From contig CAYQPQ010000005.1 of NCBI GenBank assembly GCA_964420045.1, positions 1 to 53,875 of the forward strand: DNA of 53,875 bases, given 5' to 3'. Both the position numbers and the translations under genes were made by a program. This DNA comes from GCA-016699975 sp964420045 (lineage in GTDB: Bacteria; Patescibacteriota; Minisyncoccia; Moranbacterales; UBA1568). Below the pieces are notes generated by a model. That model was not told where the DNA came from. It worked only from the letters and a program-made list of their open reading frames with translations, and did no database searches. Every line of letters starts with the position of its first letter. The first letter of the stretch is position 1. Positions 8,810 through 18,468 of this stretch are shown here, piece by piece.

Positions 8810-10111
8810 ATGAAAAGTTTCCTGGAAAACAACAAATGGGTACTGATCGCTTCTGTTTTTTTTATTATTTGGAAGTTTTTTTTGATAGACGCCTTCTGGA
8901 AAAATGGCGTCTATTACGAAGGCCTTCTTGATGACAAAGCGATTTATCTTACTCACATCGAATCTGTCATCCATTGCCCAACCCTCCTTTGCAACGATTC
9001 AATGTTTAATGTCCATAATTACACGTGGTTTGAACATCTTTCGTGGAGAGTTCCGCTGGGTGAAATTGCCAATATATTCCAACTAAACGCAAACGAGGTA
9101 TTTCACCTCAGTTTCTACTTTGGGACTATTCTTCTGTTGCTTGTTCTGATAAAGTTTTTGAAAGAATTCTTTGAAACAGACCAGTCTCTCATCGCAACAA
9201 ATCTCTTTTTCTTAGCGCTTTTCAATGGGACTGGCGCCTATCACGGATTCTTTTGGGTTGTGCCGAGTTTCTTTTCGCTTCTCTACCTCTTCCTTCTCAT
9301 TGGTATTCTTTTCGAGAAAAATACACATTGGAAAATACACCTCCTCTTGCTCATTCCGCTATCGCTTTTTAATCATACGATAAGCCTCTACCTTATATTT
9401 CTCTCCCTCCCATTCGCCGTGCTCTGTGCGTTTTTCGGATATATCTTTGATAAAAAGTCTCTCGACATCATTCCCATCAAACGAGCCGTATTCGCTCTTC
9501 TCATCACCGCCATATTTTACATTCCGGCATCCTTTCTCGCAAAAGGAAACCCCTACGGTGTAGAATCTTTCGGCAAACAAGCTATTATTACCGCACAAGA
9601 ACACTCGCAAGAAATTCCTTCGAAAAGTGAAGTGCTCTCCCCGCAAAAACTTTTAAACAATATTCAATCCTTACCGGGATACAAACTCGTGAAGAGTGAA
9701 TACCTTAATTGGGTGTTTCTCAACTGGCTGATGCTCATTCCTTTCGGAATTATCTTTCTCCTTCACATACAGCATAAGCAGTTTAAACCCTTGGCATTCT
9801 TCCTAACGAGCTGTTCTTTTACCATAATATCCCTTATTAATGAGAATGCGGTTCGATCCCTTCTTGTTCTTTGGCCTGCAACATTTATGTTTTTCGCCAC
9901 GGGGACGGTTCTTGCCTTCCGCTGGATGTCAGAAAGATTTCATTCTACAAAAATCCTCTATTTTTTACATTTTTCGCTTCTTATGGCAGTGCTGCTTTTC
10001 TCAATACTGAATATGCGATTTTCCTATCTCATAGATAAGGACTCCTCTGTTCTGCCAAGCGAAATGCTTCCAAAGTCTGTTATAAACATCTCCTCATTCT
10101 CAAAACAGTAA
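8810..10111 (+). CDS. Polytopic membrane protein, possible GT-C glycosyltransferase
   Basis: A 433-residue protein with about ten membrane segments. After the first segment (11-27) an outside loop carries an acidic pair D41-D42, the place where GT-C enzymes bind the polyprenyl-phosphate sugar. No other family motif is recognised; an O-antigen polymerase (Wzy) is the main alternative, since such proteins also lack sequence signatures. It lies between a methyltransferase and asnB. The sequence is AT-rich compared with asnB. Confidence 0.6.
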   Translation: MKSFLENNKWVLIASVFFIIWKFFLIDAFWKNGVYYEGLLDDKAIYLTHIESVIHCPTLLCNDSMFNVHNYTWFEHLSWRVPLGEIANIFQLNANEVFHLSFYFGTILLLLVLIKFLKEFFETDQSLIATNLFFLALFNGTGAYHGFFWVVPSFFSLLYLFLLIGILFEKNTHWKIHLLLLIPLSLFNHTISLYLIFLSLPFAVLCAFFGYIFDKKSLDIIPIKRAVFALLITAIFYIPASFLAKGNPYGVESFGKQAIITAQEHSQEIPSKSEVLSPQKLLNNIQSLPGYKLVKSEYLNWVFLNWLMLIPFGIIFLLHIQHKQFKPLAFFLTSCSFTIISLINENAVRSLLVLWPATFMFFATGTVLAFRWMSERFHSTKILYFLHFSLLMAVLLFSILNMRFSYLIDKDSSVLPSEMLPKSVINISSFSKQ

Positions 10112-10124
10112 TCACTACAAGCCT

Positions 10125-12023
10125 ATGTGCGGCATAACCGGAAAAATTTCCCTCACAGGAAGAACGATAACGCCAAGAGAAGTTGAGGCAATGAACCAAG
10201 CCATCACTCATCGCGGCCCGGACGATGGCGGCATCTATATCTCGCCCGACCGGCATGTCGGACTCGGACATCGCCGGCTTTCCATCATCGATCTCTCCCC
10301 GCTCGGTCACCAGCCCATGGGATATATGAATCGTTATTGGATCGTCTTCAACGGAGAGATCTACAATTTCCAGGAACATCGCGACGCATTGGAAAAGGAA
10401 GGCTACTCGTTCGCATCCCGTTCCGACACCGAAGTCATCATGGCGCTCTACCACAAATACGGCAAAGCGTGTCTCCAATACCTCCGCGGCATGTTCGCTT
10501 TCGCCATCTATGACGAGCGGGAGCGAACGATTTTCTGCGCCCGCGACCGTGTTGGCAAGAAACCGTTCAAATATTACCTCGACGATAACGTGTTCATCTT
10601 CGCCTCCGAACTCAAGGCGATACTCACCCAGCCGGAATATACGAAGGCGCCGGACTACGAAGCCATCCACCACTATCTCACGCTTCAATACTGCCCCGCC
10701 CCGATGACCGGTTTCGTTGGCATCAAAAAACTCGAACCCGCGCACTTCCTTTTCGTGGATCTCAAGACCAAAAAAATGGAGCAGGAACGCTACTGGAAAC
10801 TCGATTACTCCACAAAACTCGATCTTCCGGAAACCGAATGGAAGCGGCGCATTGTCGACATGCTCGAAGAATCCGTCAAGTTGCGCATGATTTCAGACGT
10901 ACCGATCGGCGCCTTCCTTTCGGGTGGCATCGACTCGAGCGCCATCGTCGCCCTCATGGCGCGAAACAGCTCCCAACCGATCAAGACGTTTTCCATCGGC
11001 TTCAAGGAGGAGAAATTCAACGAGCTCAAATACGCCAAGATCATCGCAAACACCTTCAAGACCGATCACACGGAATTCATCGTCGAGCCGCGCGCCATCG
11101 AACTCCTCCCGATGCTCGTCCGCCACTACGAAGAACCATTTGCCGATTCGAGCGCCCTTCCCACCTACTACGTCTCCAAACTCACGCGCGAACATGTCAC
11201 CGTCGCACTGAACGGCGACGGAGGCGATGAAAATTTCGCCGGCTACGGGCGCTACAGTGTCCACAAATTCGCTCTCGCCTATGACAAACTGATGCTCCTC
11301 CATAAAGCGCTCGCCCTTCCGGTCGCAACGCTTGCCGCCAAGACCTTCCAAAACACCTTTTTCGATCGCGTTCACAGATTCGCGAGAAGCCTCTCAAAAT
11401 CGTACAACCTCCGCTACGTGGACTATATCTGCTACTTCACCAACGAAATGAAGGATGCGCTCTATACCGACGAATTCAAAGCGAAAACGCGATCCCTCGA
11501 TTCTTATCGGATCGTCGCCGATCAATTCTCGCGATCCGGATCGAGAAATCGAGCCGAACGCGCCGTCTACGCCGATTTCGTCACCTACCTTCCGGATGCG
11601 CTCATGGCAAAAGTCGACATCGCCAGCATGATCGTCGCCCTTGAAGGGCGCTCGCCGTTCCTCGACCACGAGATGCTCGAACTCACCGCCAAAATTCCCT
11701 TCCATCTCAAGCTCAAGGGGCGCAATAACAAGAAATATATTCTCAAGGAAGCGCTCCGCGGACTTGTCCCAGACGAGGTCATGTTCCGCCCCAAGATGGG
11801 ATTCGGCATCCCCATTCACACCTGGTTTCGCAACGAACTCAAAAATTACGCCTACGAGACACTCCTCTCCGAGAAAGCAATTAACCGGGGACTCTTTCGG
11901 AAAGAAGCTGTCAAAAAACTTCTCGATACACATTGCACAACAGGGATTGATTTCGGCTATCACATTTGGGCACTTATCACCCTCGAGCTCTGGTTTCAAG
12001 AGCATTTTAGTGATACAAAATAG
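10125..12023 (+). CDS. asnB: Glutamine-hydrolysing asparagine synthase / amidotransferase
   Basis: A 632-residue class II amidotransferase. Cys2 (MCGI) is the glutaminase nucleophile, with RRLSIIDLS and NGEIYN in the N-terminal Ntn domain. The synthetase domain has the ATP pyrophosphatase loop SGGIDSS (266-272) and NGDGGDENFAGY. Length fits AsnB. Its place among glycosyltransferases and methyltransferases suggests it amidates a sugar acid of the surface glycan, as WbpS-type proteins are proposed to do, rather than making asparagine; both remain possible. It is visibly GC-richer than the genes either side. Confidence 0.9.
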   Translation: MCGITGKISLTGRTITPREVEAMNQAITHRGPDDGGIYISPDRHVGLGHRRLSIIDLSPLGHQPMGYMNRYWIVFNGEIYNFQEHRDALEKEGYSFASRSDTEVIMALYHKYGKACLQYLRGMFAFAIYDERERTIFCARDRVGKKPFKYYLDDNVFIFASELKAILTQPEYTKAPDYEAIHHYLTLQYCPAPMTGFVGIKKLEPAHFLFVDLKTKKMEQERYWKLDYSTKLDLPETEWKRRIVDMLEESVKLRMISDVPIGAFLSGGIDSSAIVALMARNSSQPIKTFSIGFKEEKFNELKYAKIIANTFKTDHTEFIVEPRAIELLPMLVRHYEEPFADSSALPTYYVSKLTREHVTVALNGDGGDENFAGYGRYSVHKFALAYDKLMLLHKALALPVATLAAKTFQNTFFDRVHRFARSLSKSYNLRYVDYICYFTNEMKDALYTDEFKAKTRSLDSYRIVADQFSRSGSRNRAERAVYADFVTYLPDALMAKVDIASMIVALEGRSPFLDHEMLELTAKIPFHLKLKGRNNKKYILKEALRGLVPDEVMFRPKMGFGIPIHTWFRNELKNYAYETLLSEKAINRGLFRKEAVKKLLDTHCTTGIDFGYHIWALITLELWFQEHFSDTK

Positions 12024-12051
12024 TTTATTTTAACAAGAATCATTCCCTGGT

Positions 12052-12942
12052 ATGACGCAATTTATGAACAACGAACGCGCGCGTGAACACTCAGTAGAAA
12101 AGAAACTCTACGAACAGAGCTACAGAGATAAGCACCATTTCAGTTTCGGGAAGAACTGGCAAATATTTTTAAGGACCCTCAACTCTGAAAAGATAGAAGA
12201 AGCGGAGAAGTCCCTAGTAGATTTCCTTGGCGGAAGAAAGAGTATCGAAGGAAAAACTTTTGTCGACGTTGGTTGCGGAAGTGGTTTATTTTCACTTGCT
12301 GCTTACCGACTTGGCGCCAGTCAAGTTCTCAGTGTGGACATTGACGAATTCTCGCTCGCTTGCGCAAAGCATCTCAGAAAACAGGAATTATCACCAAACA
12401 ACTGGGCTATTCAGAAAGGCTCCGCTCTGGATAAGGAATTTTTAGGTTCTCTGGGAACATTTGACATTGTGTATTCCTGGGGCGTTTTACATCACACCGG
12501 AGATATGTACCGAGCATTAGAAAACACTGCTTCACTCGCCACAGAAAATTCCTTGCTTTACATTGCTCTCTATAACGAGAGTCAACACTTTCTCGAAGGT
12601 ACATCCAAGTTCTGGGTTAGAGCAAAAATGGTCTACAATAAAAGCAATACTCTGCTGAAAAAAATTTTTGAAGGAGTCTATACATCGTATTACGTTGCTG
12701 GTCTCTTGGCACACTTCAAAAACCCGATACGTTACATTAAAAACTACCAATCTCTGCGTGGAATGAATTTTTATACCGACATTAAAGACTGGTTGGGCGG
12801 TTATCCATACGAATATTCAACTCCAGAACAAATTATCAATTTCTTTCTGGAAAGAAATTTTGAGCATGAGAAAACTGTCAAAGCCAGAAGTCTTGGATGC
12901 AACGAATTTCTCTTCAGAAAAAAGATCCATCGAAATCAATAA
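12052..12942 (+). CDS. Class I SAM-dependent methyltransferase
   Basis: A 296-residue protein. Motif I VDVGCGSGLFS (71-81), the acidic end of motif II VDID (95-98) and the motif IV region WGVLHHTG (143-150) are clear. The C-terminal half, with an aromatic-rich helical part, is typical of methyltransferases in polysaccharide loci. It is followed 3 bases later by a family 4 glycosyltransferase, with which it should be cotranscribed. Substrate unknown; a sugar hydroxyl or carboxyl is the likeliest. Confidence 0.82.
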   Translation: MTQFMNNERAREHSVEKKLYEQSYRDKHHFSFGKNWQIFLRTLNSEKIEEAEKSLVDFLGGRKSIEGKTFVDVGCGSGLFSLAAYRLGASQVLSVDIDEFSLACAKHLRKQELSPNNWAIQKGSALDKEFLGSLGTFDIVYSWGVLHHTGDMYRALENTASLATENSLLYIALYNESQHFLEGTSKFWVRAKMVYNKSNTLLKKIFEGVYTSYYVAGLLAHFKNPIRYIKNYQSLRGMNFYTDIKDWLGGYPYEYSTPEQIINFFLERNFEHEKTVKARSLGCNEFLFRKKIHRNQ

Positions 12943-12945
12943 CTT

Positions 12946-14043
12946 ATGAAAAAGAAGTGCATACTTCATCTTATCAGCGGACTTGAGGTCGGTGGAGCAG
13001 AAACGCAGCTTCTGCGGATCTTACCTGAGTTGCAAGCATATCACGATAATATAGTTTGTTGTGTTAGAGGTCGTGGTCCAATCGGCAAGGAACTTGAAAA
13101 AAATGGCATTCCAGTACGATATCTCGACTTTGGAGGATTTTCCGACGTTATGGTGATAAGGAGGTTTTATTGCGCCATAAAAGAACTATCCCCTGACATC
13201 ATCGTCACCTATCTTATTCATGCAGATCTTTATGGGAGAATTTTTGGAAAGATATTTGGAGTAAAGAAAATTGTGTCTTCTAAGCGTGGAGCTTTACTCC
13301 AATGGGAATGGCTCGCAAGGATTGATTGGTTTACAAAGTGGATGGTAAGCCACTATCTCGTCCAAACGAGGTCTGCACAAAATGAGTGGATGGGTAGACT
13401 CCATCTTTCAGAGGATAGATTTTCGATTGTTCCAAATGGATTAGACATCTCGCACTTCGAGACGCCTATTGATAAAAATGAAGAATGCAAGAAACTCTCC
13501 ATTGATACCACATCATTCATCATAACCTGCGTTTCCCGTCTGCGAAAAGGAAAAGGTCATGAAGTTTTACTAAAAGCATTCGAGACTTTCTACAAAAGAA
13601 ACCAAAACACTACACTTCTCCTTGTCGGAGATGGCGAACGCGAATCTGAATTAAAGGGTCAAATAGAAAATTACGCATCTAGGAATAACGTTTTTTTTCT
13701 TGGAAACCGCAGCGATGTACCGATTATCTTGGCGTTATCAGACCTATTCATACTCCCTACCGAGGGAGAAGGAATGAGCAATGCCATCATGGAAGCAATG
13801 GCTGCGGGTCTCCCTATTATCACTACTGATATACCAGAAAATAGGGATCTTATCGAAGAAGGTCGTACCGGTATACTGTTTCCTGTCTCTGACGACGAGA
13901 TACTCTCTGATAAAATTTCCTTTCTTTTGGAGAATACCAAACTCAGAGAAGAACTTGGAAAGAATGCCAAAAAAGAGGCTCGAGAAAAATATGACGTAGA
14001 AAAAGTTGTCCTCAAATTTGCAGAGTTCTATAGGAAGATATAG
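12946..14043 (+). CDS. Glycosyltransferase family 4
   Basis: A 365-residue GT-B enzyme. It has SGLEVGGAETQLLRILPEL near the N-terminus (acceptor-domain glycine loop), VSRLRKGKGHEVLLKAF at the start of the donor domain and EGEGMSNAIMEAMAAGLPIIT with the E-x7-E pattern. It is the last plus-strand gene before a convergent junction; only 32 bases separate it from the minus-strand GT2, and no terminator hairpin is visible there. AT-rich like its neighbours. Confidence 0.87.
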   Translation: MKKKCILHLISGLEVGGAETQLLRILPELQAYHDNIVCCVRGRGPIGKELEKNGIPVRYLDFGGFSDVMVIRRFYCAIKELSPDIIVTYLIHADLYGRIFGKIFGVKKIVSSKRGALLQWEWLARIDWFTKWMVSHYLVQTRSAQNEWMGRLHLSEDRFSIVPNGLDISHFETPIDKNEECKKLSIDTTSFIITCVSRLRKGKGHEVLLKAFETFYKRNQNTTLLLVGDGERESELKGQIENYASRNNVFFLGNRSDVPIILALSDLFILPTEGEGMSNAIMEAMAAGLPIITTDIPENRDLIEEGRTGILFPVSDDEILSDKISFLLENTKLREELGKNAKKEAREKYDVEKVVLKFAEFYRKI

Positions 14044-14075
14044 GTTCTTAAATGTCAATAAAGCACAACAGATCC

Positions 14076-15002
14076 CTATCTAAATATCCGTATCAAAAAA
14101 TTCGTAAGATAAAATCGAAAATCAATGACGGCAACAACAACCAGAAACAGCTTCTTAGTATCAGAAAACATGCAGATTGGATTTTTCCATATGAGACGTG
14201 ATGCAACTATCCAATCTCTTTGATAGAGCAGCATTCGCAGTAAGACTAGTACTGTTGAGCAATACATTTTTCTATTGCACCGTTTCATATCAATGCCAAA
14301 CTCGTCTAGCACCTTCTGATTAATCCTTAAAACATTCTTAGCGATCCGTCTATCAAACAAAGATCTTACTATTGAGTTGCTCGCATCAAGAAAGTAAGTT
14401 CTAGCTGGAAAAGAGAAGAATGCACCAGAATTATTACGCATAATTTTCCACCAAAGTAGCCCTTCTCCCCCATTAACATCCTCGGGAAATCTATTCTCAA
14501 AATTTTTGAAAATATCTGCTCGAACACATGGCAAGAACTCCCCAGAAACAATGCCTCTTAGAATATCTGGTAGCATCGCTCGGATTGATTCTCCTTCCAT
14601 AAAAGACATCTTCGCCCCGTTTTCATCTACGGTTCCGAATCCGAAATACAAAATATCCGCATTTTCATTAACGGTCTTATAAATACATGCTAATGAATCA
14701 TTGGTAAAAAATGTGTCATCGCTATCGAGAAAGATAAAGTATTTCCCACGAGCATTCTCTATACCAATATTTCTCGCACTCCCAACCCCTCCATTTTCTT
14801 TGTAGAAATACCGTATCCGTGAATCAAAAAGATATTTCTCCACAATGTCCCTTGTGTTATCCGTCGACCCGTCATCAATAACGATCACCTCCCAATCTTG
14901 AAAGTCTTGTGCAAACACCGACTTCATGACGCGCTCAATACACCATGCACGATTGTAAGTTGGGATAATGATGGAAAAATAAGCTGGACCGCTAGCAGCC
15001 AT
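14076..15002 (-). CDS. Glycosyltransferase family 2
   Basis: A 308-residue GT-A enzyme: IIIPTYNR (11-18), DDGST (43-47) and metal-binding LDSDD (92-96), with GGVGSARNIGIENARG between them as in WcaA/EpsJ-like transferases. It follows the 15007 gene by four bases and ends the minus-strand sugar run 18368-14076. It has no long membrane segment, so it acts on the cytoplasmic face. Confidence 0.88.
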   Translation of the reverse strand: MAASGPAYFSIIIPTYNRAWCIERVMKSVFAQDFQDWEVIVIDDGSTDNTRDIVEKYLFDSRIRYFYKENGGVGSARNIGIENARGKYFIFLDSDDTFFTNDSLACIYKTVNENADILYFGFGTVDENGAKMSFMEGESIRAMLPDILRGIVSGEFLPCVRADIFKNFENRFPEDVNGGEGLLWWKIMRNNSGAFFSFPARTYFLDASNSIVRSLFDRRIAKNVLRINQKVLDEFGIDMKRCNRKMYCSTVLVLLRMLLYQRDWIVASRLIWKNPICMFSDTKKLFLVVVAVIDFRFYLTNFLIRIFR

Positions 15003-15006
15003 AACC

Positions 15007-16245
15007 CTATTTCTTTAAATGTAGCTCTTTAAGGAAGAGTTTATTTACTCTTTCCCTTGTCTTTACAGAGTCAATCTTCTCTTCATAAATTCTCTTGTTC
15101 TCCATAGCCATCCGAAACAGCAGGTTGCCATCCATCGACAAAATTTTCATCTTTTCATACAGAAAATCTTCTATGTAATCCAACTTACCACTTTTTTGAA
15201 AATCTCTTATCATCCCATAAAAATTCGGCTGATCCGTGAAATGCTCACTGCAAATAACAAAGTTTTTGTCATAGTTTACAAATGGACTCCTGCACACGAA
15301 ACCGTTATATCCATCATTGACGCGTTCAGGAATAGAATAGAAATCGGTTGTAATAATCGGTAAATACGAACTGATAGCCTCATTTACAACTGAAGAAAAA
15401 CTATCGGAATATGTCGGATAACACAGGACGTGACATGTATCATAAAACTTTTCAAACAGCTCCTCTTTGGTAAAAATCGTATCATGCAATTCCACGCTTT
15501 TGTTCTTCGAAAGCAAGCTATAATCTGCTTTATCAAAGCTCCGAATATCGCTGATTATCACTAAGCGGATGTCGCGCTTTTCTCTTTGCAGCTTAGAAAA
15601 CGCATGAAAAACCTCCAGTCCGCCTTTTCCATAAAAATTATTTGAGATATACAAAAAAGATACACCCTCCGTTACATTCCTGAACCGCTCAATGTTCGGA
15701 TTTTTTAATCGGCTTATCGGTGGGTAAATTACAGCACCTTTATTTTTTATCAATGAACGCATTTCACTATCCATCGATGGTATATTCGCCATTCCATCAA
15801 GTGCCGCTTTTGAAAGAAAAAATATCTTCCTTAAGTGCACATCTCTCAAGAAAAATTTAAGAATGTGTTTCGGCAGAGGTTTATTATAATTTTTTGCCGT
15901 ATACCCATAAATTTGAGTTGCCTTCTCGATATATGTCACATATGGCCTGTTGGTGATAAGAAAACCGCCATGAGCAAAAAGAATTTCCGCTTCTTTCCCA
16001 ATTGCCACCTTGAAATTTATGAGGCCGACTACTTTTTGTATGCCAACGACACATCGAGATATCATGCGAAGGACGACAGAAACAAGCGAGATTTTTTTCA
16101 TTCTCCTGGTTGCATCAACCTTTCTATTCACGACAATCTTTTTCTTCGACGCATCATCCAATTCGAAATCCGGTAGACCAAGAATTATCTCAGCCAACAT
16201 CTCCCGCATGGAATGGACTAGCCGGATATGATACTTCTTTTTCAT
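15007..16245 (-). CDS. Glycosyltransferase, GT4-like
   Basis: A 412-residue protein from the ATG at 16245, chosen because it overlaps the flippase stop (ATGA); the frame is open further upstream. The C-terminal half resembles GT-B donor domains: FLYISNNFYGKGGLEVF, then CYPTYSDSFSSVVNEAISSYLPIITTD with Glu in the expected place. The N-terminal half is not recognisable by motif. AT-rich. It probably adds one sugar of the repeat unit. Confidence 0.78.
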   Translation of the reverse strand: MKKKYHIRLVHSMREMLAEIILGLPDFELDDASKKKIVVNRKVDATRRMKKISLVSVVLRMISRCVVGIQKVVGLINFKVAIGKEAEILFAHGGFLITNRPYVTYIEKATQIYGYTAKNYNKPLPKHILKFFLRDVHLRKIFFLSKAALDGMANIPSMDSEMRSLIKNKGAVIYPPISRLKNPNIERFRNVTEGVSFLYISNNFYGKGGLEVFHAFSKLQREKRDIRLVIISDIRSFDKADYSLLSKNKSVELHDTIFTKEELFEKFYDTCHVLCYPTYSDSFSSVVNEAISSYLPIITTDFYSIPERVNDGYNGFVCRSPFVNYDKNFVICSEHFTDQPNFYGMIRDFQKSGKLDYIEDFLYEKMKILSMDGNLLFRMAMENKRIYEEKIDSVKTRERVNKLFLKELHLKK

Positions 16246-17564
16246 GTTGTTGCGATTATTGTCTCTTTTTCCGACGATAAGAAAAAATTCACTACGCAGA
16301 TGAGCACTACCTGAAGCACTATTTGCAAACAAATATAAGACAAGATGCTCTGCGTAAGAAGCAATGTCAAGATTGAGGAAAACGCGAAAACCCCAGAAAT
16401 CACTACTGATTTTTTGATATGATGAACATTCAAGAAACCCATAAATATTGAGAAAAGAAAACCAAGAAAAGTATTCATTGAGAAGAGAACCAAGTAATCA
16501 TACCGAATAGGATACCCTTTCCCAAAAAGAGAAATGAGAGAAAACGTGCTTATAGATATAAGAAGTACCCAAAATGGTGCACCAAGAACAAAGAGCCTTA
16601 CTACTTTCCGGAGAATCATCTGAATCGACTTGGAATTTTTTATAACTGACGGCCAGAAAACATTCATGAATATCCCACCAAGTTCAGCTACAAAGAGATG
16701 AGAAGACGCGTAATACGCGCTGTAGTAGCCGAGCTCCTTAAAACCAAGAAATCTCCCGATAATAAGCTTATCACTAGCTACGATTATACCAATCAACGAC
16801 AGGAACAAAACATACCGGTTATACTCAGAGAACATCTTTTTGAGAATTGAAAGGTCGTATTCCGAAATATTCTTCCGCAAGTTCCATAACGAAAATAAAA
16901 CAAACATCGCCCCTCCGAGGAGAAAAGAATTAGCATAAGAGGACATGTTTCTTTGACCAAAAAAAAGTACTGCTACAAAAAATGCTATCAGCACAACTCC
17001 GGCATCAAGAATCCTATAGATACCTTGCCTTTTGAACTCGTGAAATGCTCGTAAGAAGCCGTTTGCCAAAGCCTTGTGAGAAATGACTATCGCTAGTAAC
17101 ACAGCCAAAAGAAAGATTTCATTTGAAATATTAATGACGTTCGGAAAATTTTTTTGAACAAGAAAGAGTATCAGAATTACTATTAATTGCAGGAAAATGA
17201 CCGAGAGTAGTACCGTGGTAAATATTTTCCTTTTTAGTTTGGAAAACTTCCGATCCGAGAGATAGCGAACACTTGATACATCCATCCCAAAAAGATATAT
17301 CGTTGACAATATTGTCGCGAAAGACAGAGCAGCATTGTACTTCCCGTATTCCTCCGGTCCGAGCCAGCGACCAGCGAGGATATTAACGGCAAACATAATT
17401 CCCGATGCAATAATCCCGCCGGAAAACGACCATGAGAGGTGAGCAAGAAATTTCCGCATCTCATCGCTCATCGCGTGTCCAAAGATTCGAAGATGGATTC
17501 TCTCCGCGACGGAAAAAAGTTTTTTCACCAGATTTTCCTTTGTCATTGCTGCGATAAAAACCAT
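16242..17564 (-). CDS. Wzx-type polysaccharide flippase
   Basis: A 440-residue MOP-superfamily membrane protein with about 12-14 hydrophobic segments. It has the N-terminal SGGIIASGIMFAVNILAGRWLGPEEYGKYNAALS pattern of RfbX/Wzx O-unit flippases. It should move a lipid-linked repeat unit across the membrane. The ATG at 17564 lies six bases after the rmlA-like stop; a second ATG at 17546 is possible, and the Shine-Dalgarno sequence does not decide. It overlaps the next gene by 4 bases. Confidence 0.85.
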   Translation of the reverse strand: MVFIAAMTKENLVKKLFSVAERIHLRIFGHAMSDEMRKFLAHLSWSFSGGIIASGIMFAVNILAGRWLGPEEYGKYNAALSFATILSTIYLFGMDVSSVRYLSDRKFSKLKRKIFTTVLLSVIFLQLIVILILFLVQKNFPNVINISNEIFLLAVLLAIVISHKALANGFLRAFHEFKRQGIYRILDAGVVLIAFFVAVLFFGQRNMSSYANSFLLGGAMFVLFSLWNLRKNISEYDLSILKKMFSEYNRYVLFLSLIGIIVASDKLIIGRFLGFKELGYYSAYYASSHLFVAELGGIFMNVFWPSVIKNSKSIQMILRKVVRLFVLGAPFWVLLISISTFSLISLFGKGYPIRYDYLVLFSMNTFLGFLFSIFMGFLNVHHIKKSVVISGVFAFSSILTLLLTQSILSYICLQIVLQVVLICVVNFFLSSEKETIIATT

Positions 17565-17570
17565 AAAGAT

Positions 17571-18368
17571 CTATTGCCCTCGAGAAACCCTTCTCTTGAA
17601 CTCGCGATTGAACTCGCTAAGCGCAGACGCGACAATCGGGTCGAACCGATCGCAGAAATTCTTCTCCCGAACATAGTTCGCCGCGGCGAGGAGAGATTCG
17701 TGCGTGCCAGCATCGAAATACGCGCTGTGAATGATACGCACTTCCAATTCGCCCCTCTCGAGATAGGCGCGGTGCATATCCACGATTTCCAGTTCGCCCC
17801 GCCCGGACGGCGCAAGTGTTTTTGCGATACCGGACACGCGTCCGTCGAAGATGTACATGCCGGGAATCGCGAAATGACTCTTTGGGCGCTCAGGCTTTTC
17901 TTCGATGGAAATGGCACGCCCGCTCTCTTTATCGAATTCCACAACACCGAATCGTTCCGGATCGGAAACTTCCTTGGCGAATATGCGCCCACCCGTTCGG
18001 AATGTCCGAATCGCCTCACCGAAATCGTCCTCGAAGATATTGTCTCCCAGAATAAGAGTGGAAGCCCCCTCGTCAAGAAAATCTTCCGCCAAGAGGTACG
18101 TCTCCGCGATACCTCTCGGCTCTTTCTGTACGACAAAAGAGATGTTTATCCCCTGCCCGCGGAATATCGACCCCAAGAGATTCAAAAAACTTCCCGAATA
18201 TTCCGGCGCAACAATGATGAGAATATCGCGGATGCCAGCCGAAACAAGAGTATTGAGCGGATAGAAAATCATCGGCCGATCATAGACCGGAAGGAGCTGC
18301 TTCGAAATGACCGCGGTAAGCGGAAGAAGTCTCGTGCCGTTTCCTCCGGCAAGAATAATGCCTTTCAT
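17571..18368 (-). CDS. rmlA: Glucose-1-phosphate thymidylyltransferase (RmlA-like)
   Basis: A 265-residue nucleotidyltransferase. GGNGTRLLPLT (9-19), SKQLLPVYDRPMIFYPL and GDNIF (metal site) follow the RmlA pattern, and PGMYIFDG and DAGTHESL occur in the usual order. It is about 25 residues shorter than enterobacterial RmlA at the C-terminus, as in many short RmlA-like enzymes. It would convert glucose 1-phosphate, possibly from the GH94 enzyme, to a dTDP- or UDP-glucose. No rmlB, rmlC or rmlD is in the window, so the rhamnose route is not established. Confidence 0.85.
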   Translation of the reverse strand: MKGIILAGGNGTRLLPLTAVISKQLLPVYDRPMIFYPLNTLVSAGIRDILIIVAPEYSGSFLNLLGSIFRGQGINISFVVQKEPRGIAETYLLAEDFLDEGASTLILGDNIFEDDFGEAIRTFRTGGRIFAKEVSDPERFGVVEFDKESGRAISIEEKPERPKSHFAIPGMYIFDGRVSGIAKTLAPSGRGELEIVDMHRAYLERGELEVRIIHSAYFDAGTHESLLAAANYVREKNFCDRFDPIVASALSEFNREFKRRVSRGQ

Positions 18369-18468
18369 ACGGGGAGATAATCAGAAAAGTGCCATTTCAA
18401 GGCGTTTGTAGTATACTCTCATTAAATCTTTCTTCAAAGACGTTTTTGGACTTAAATATCGACCAATC

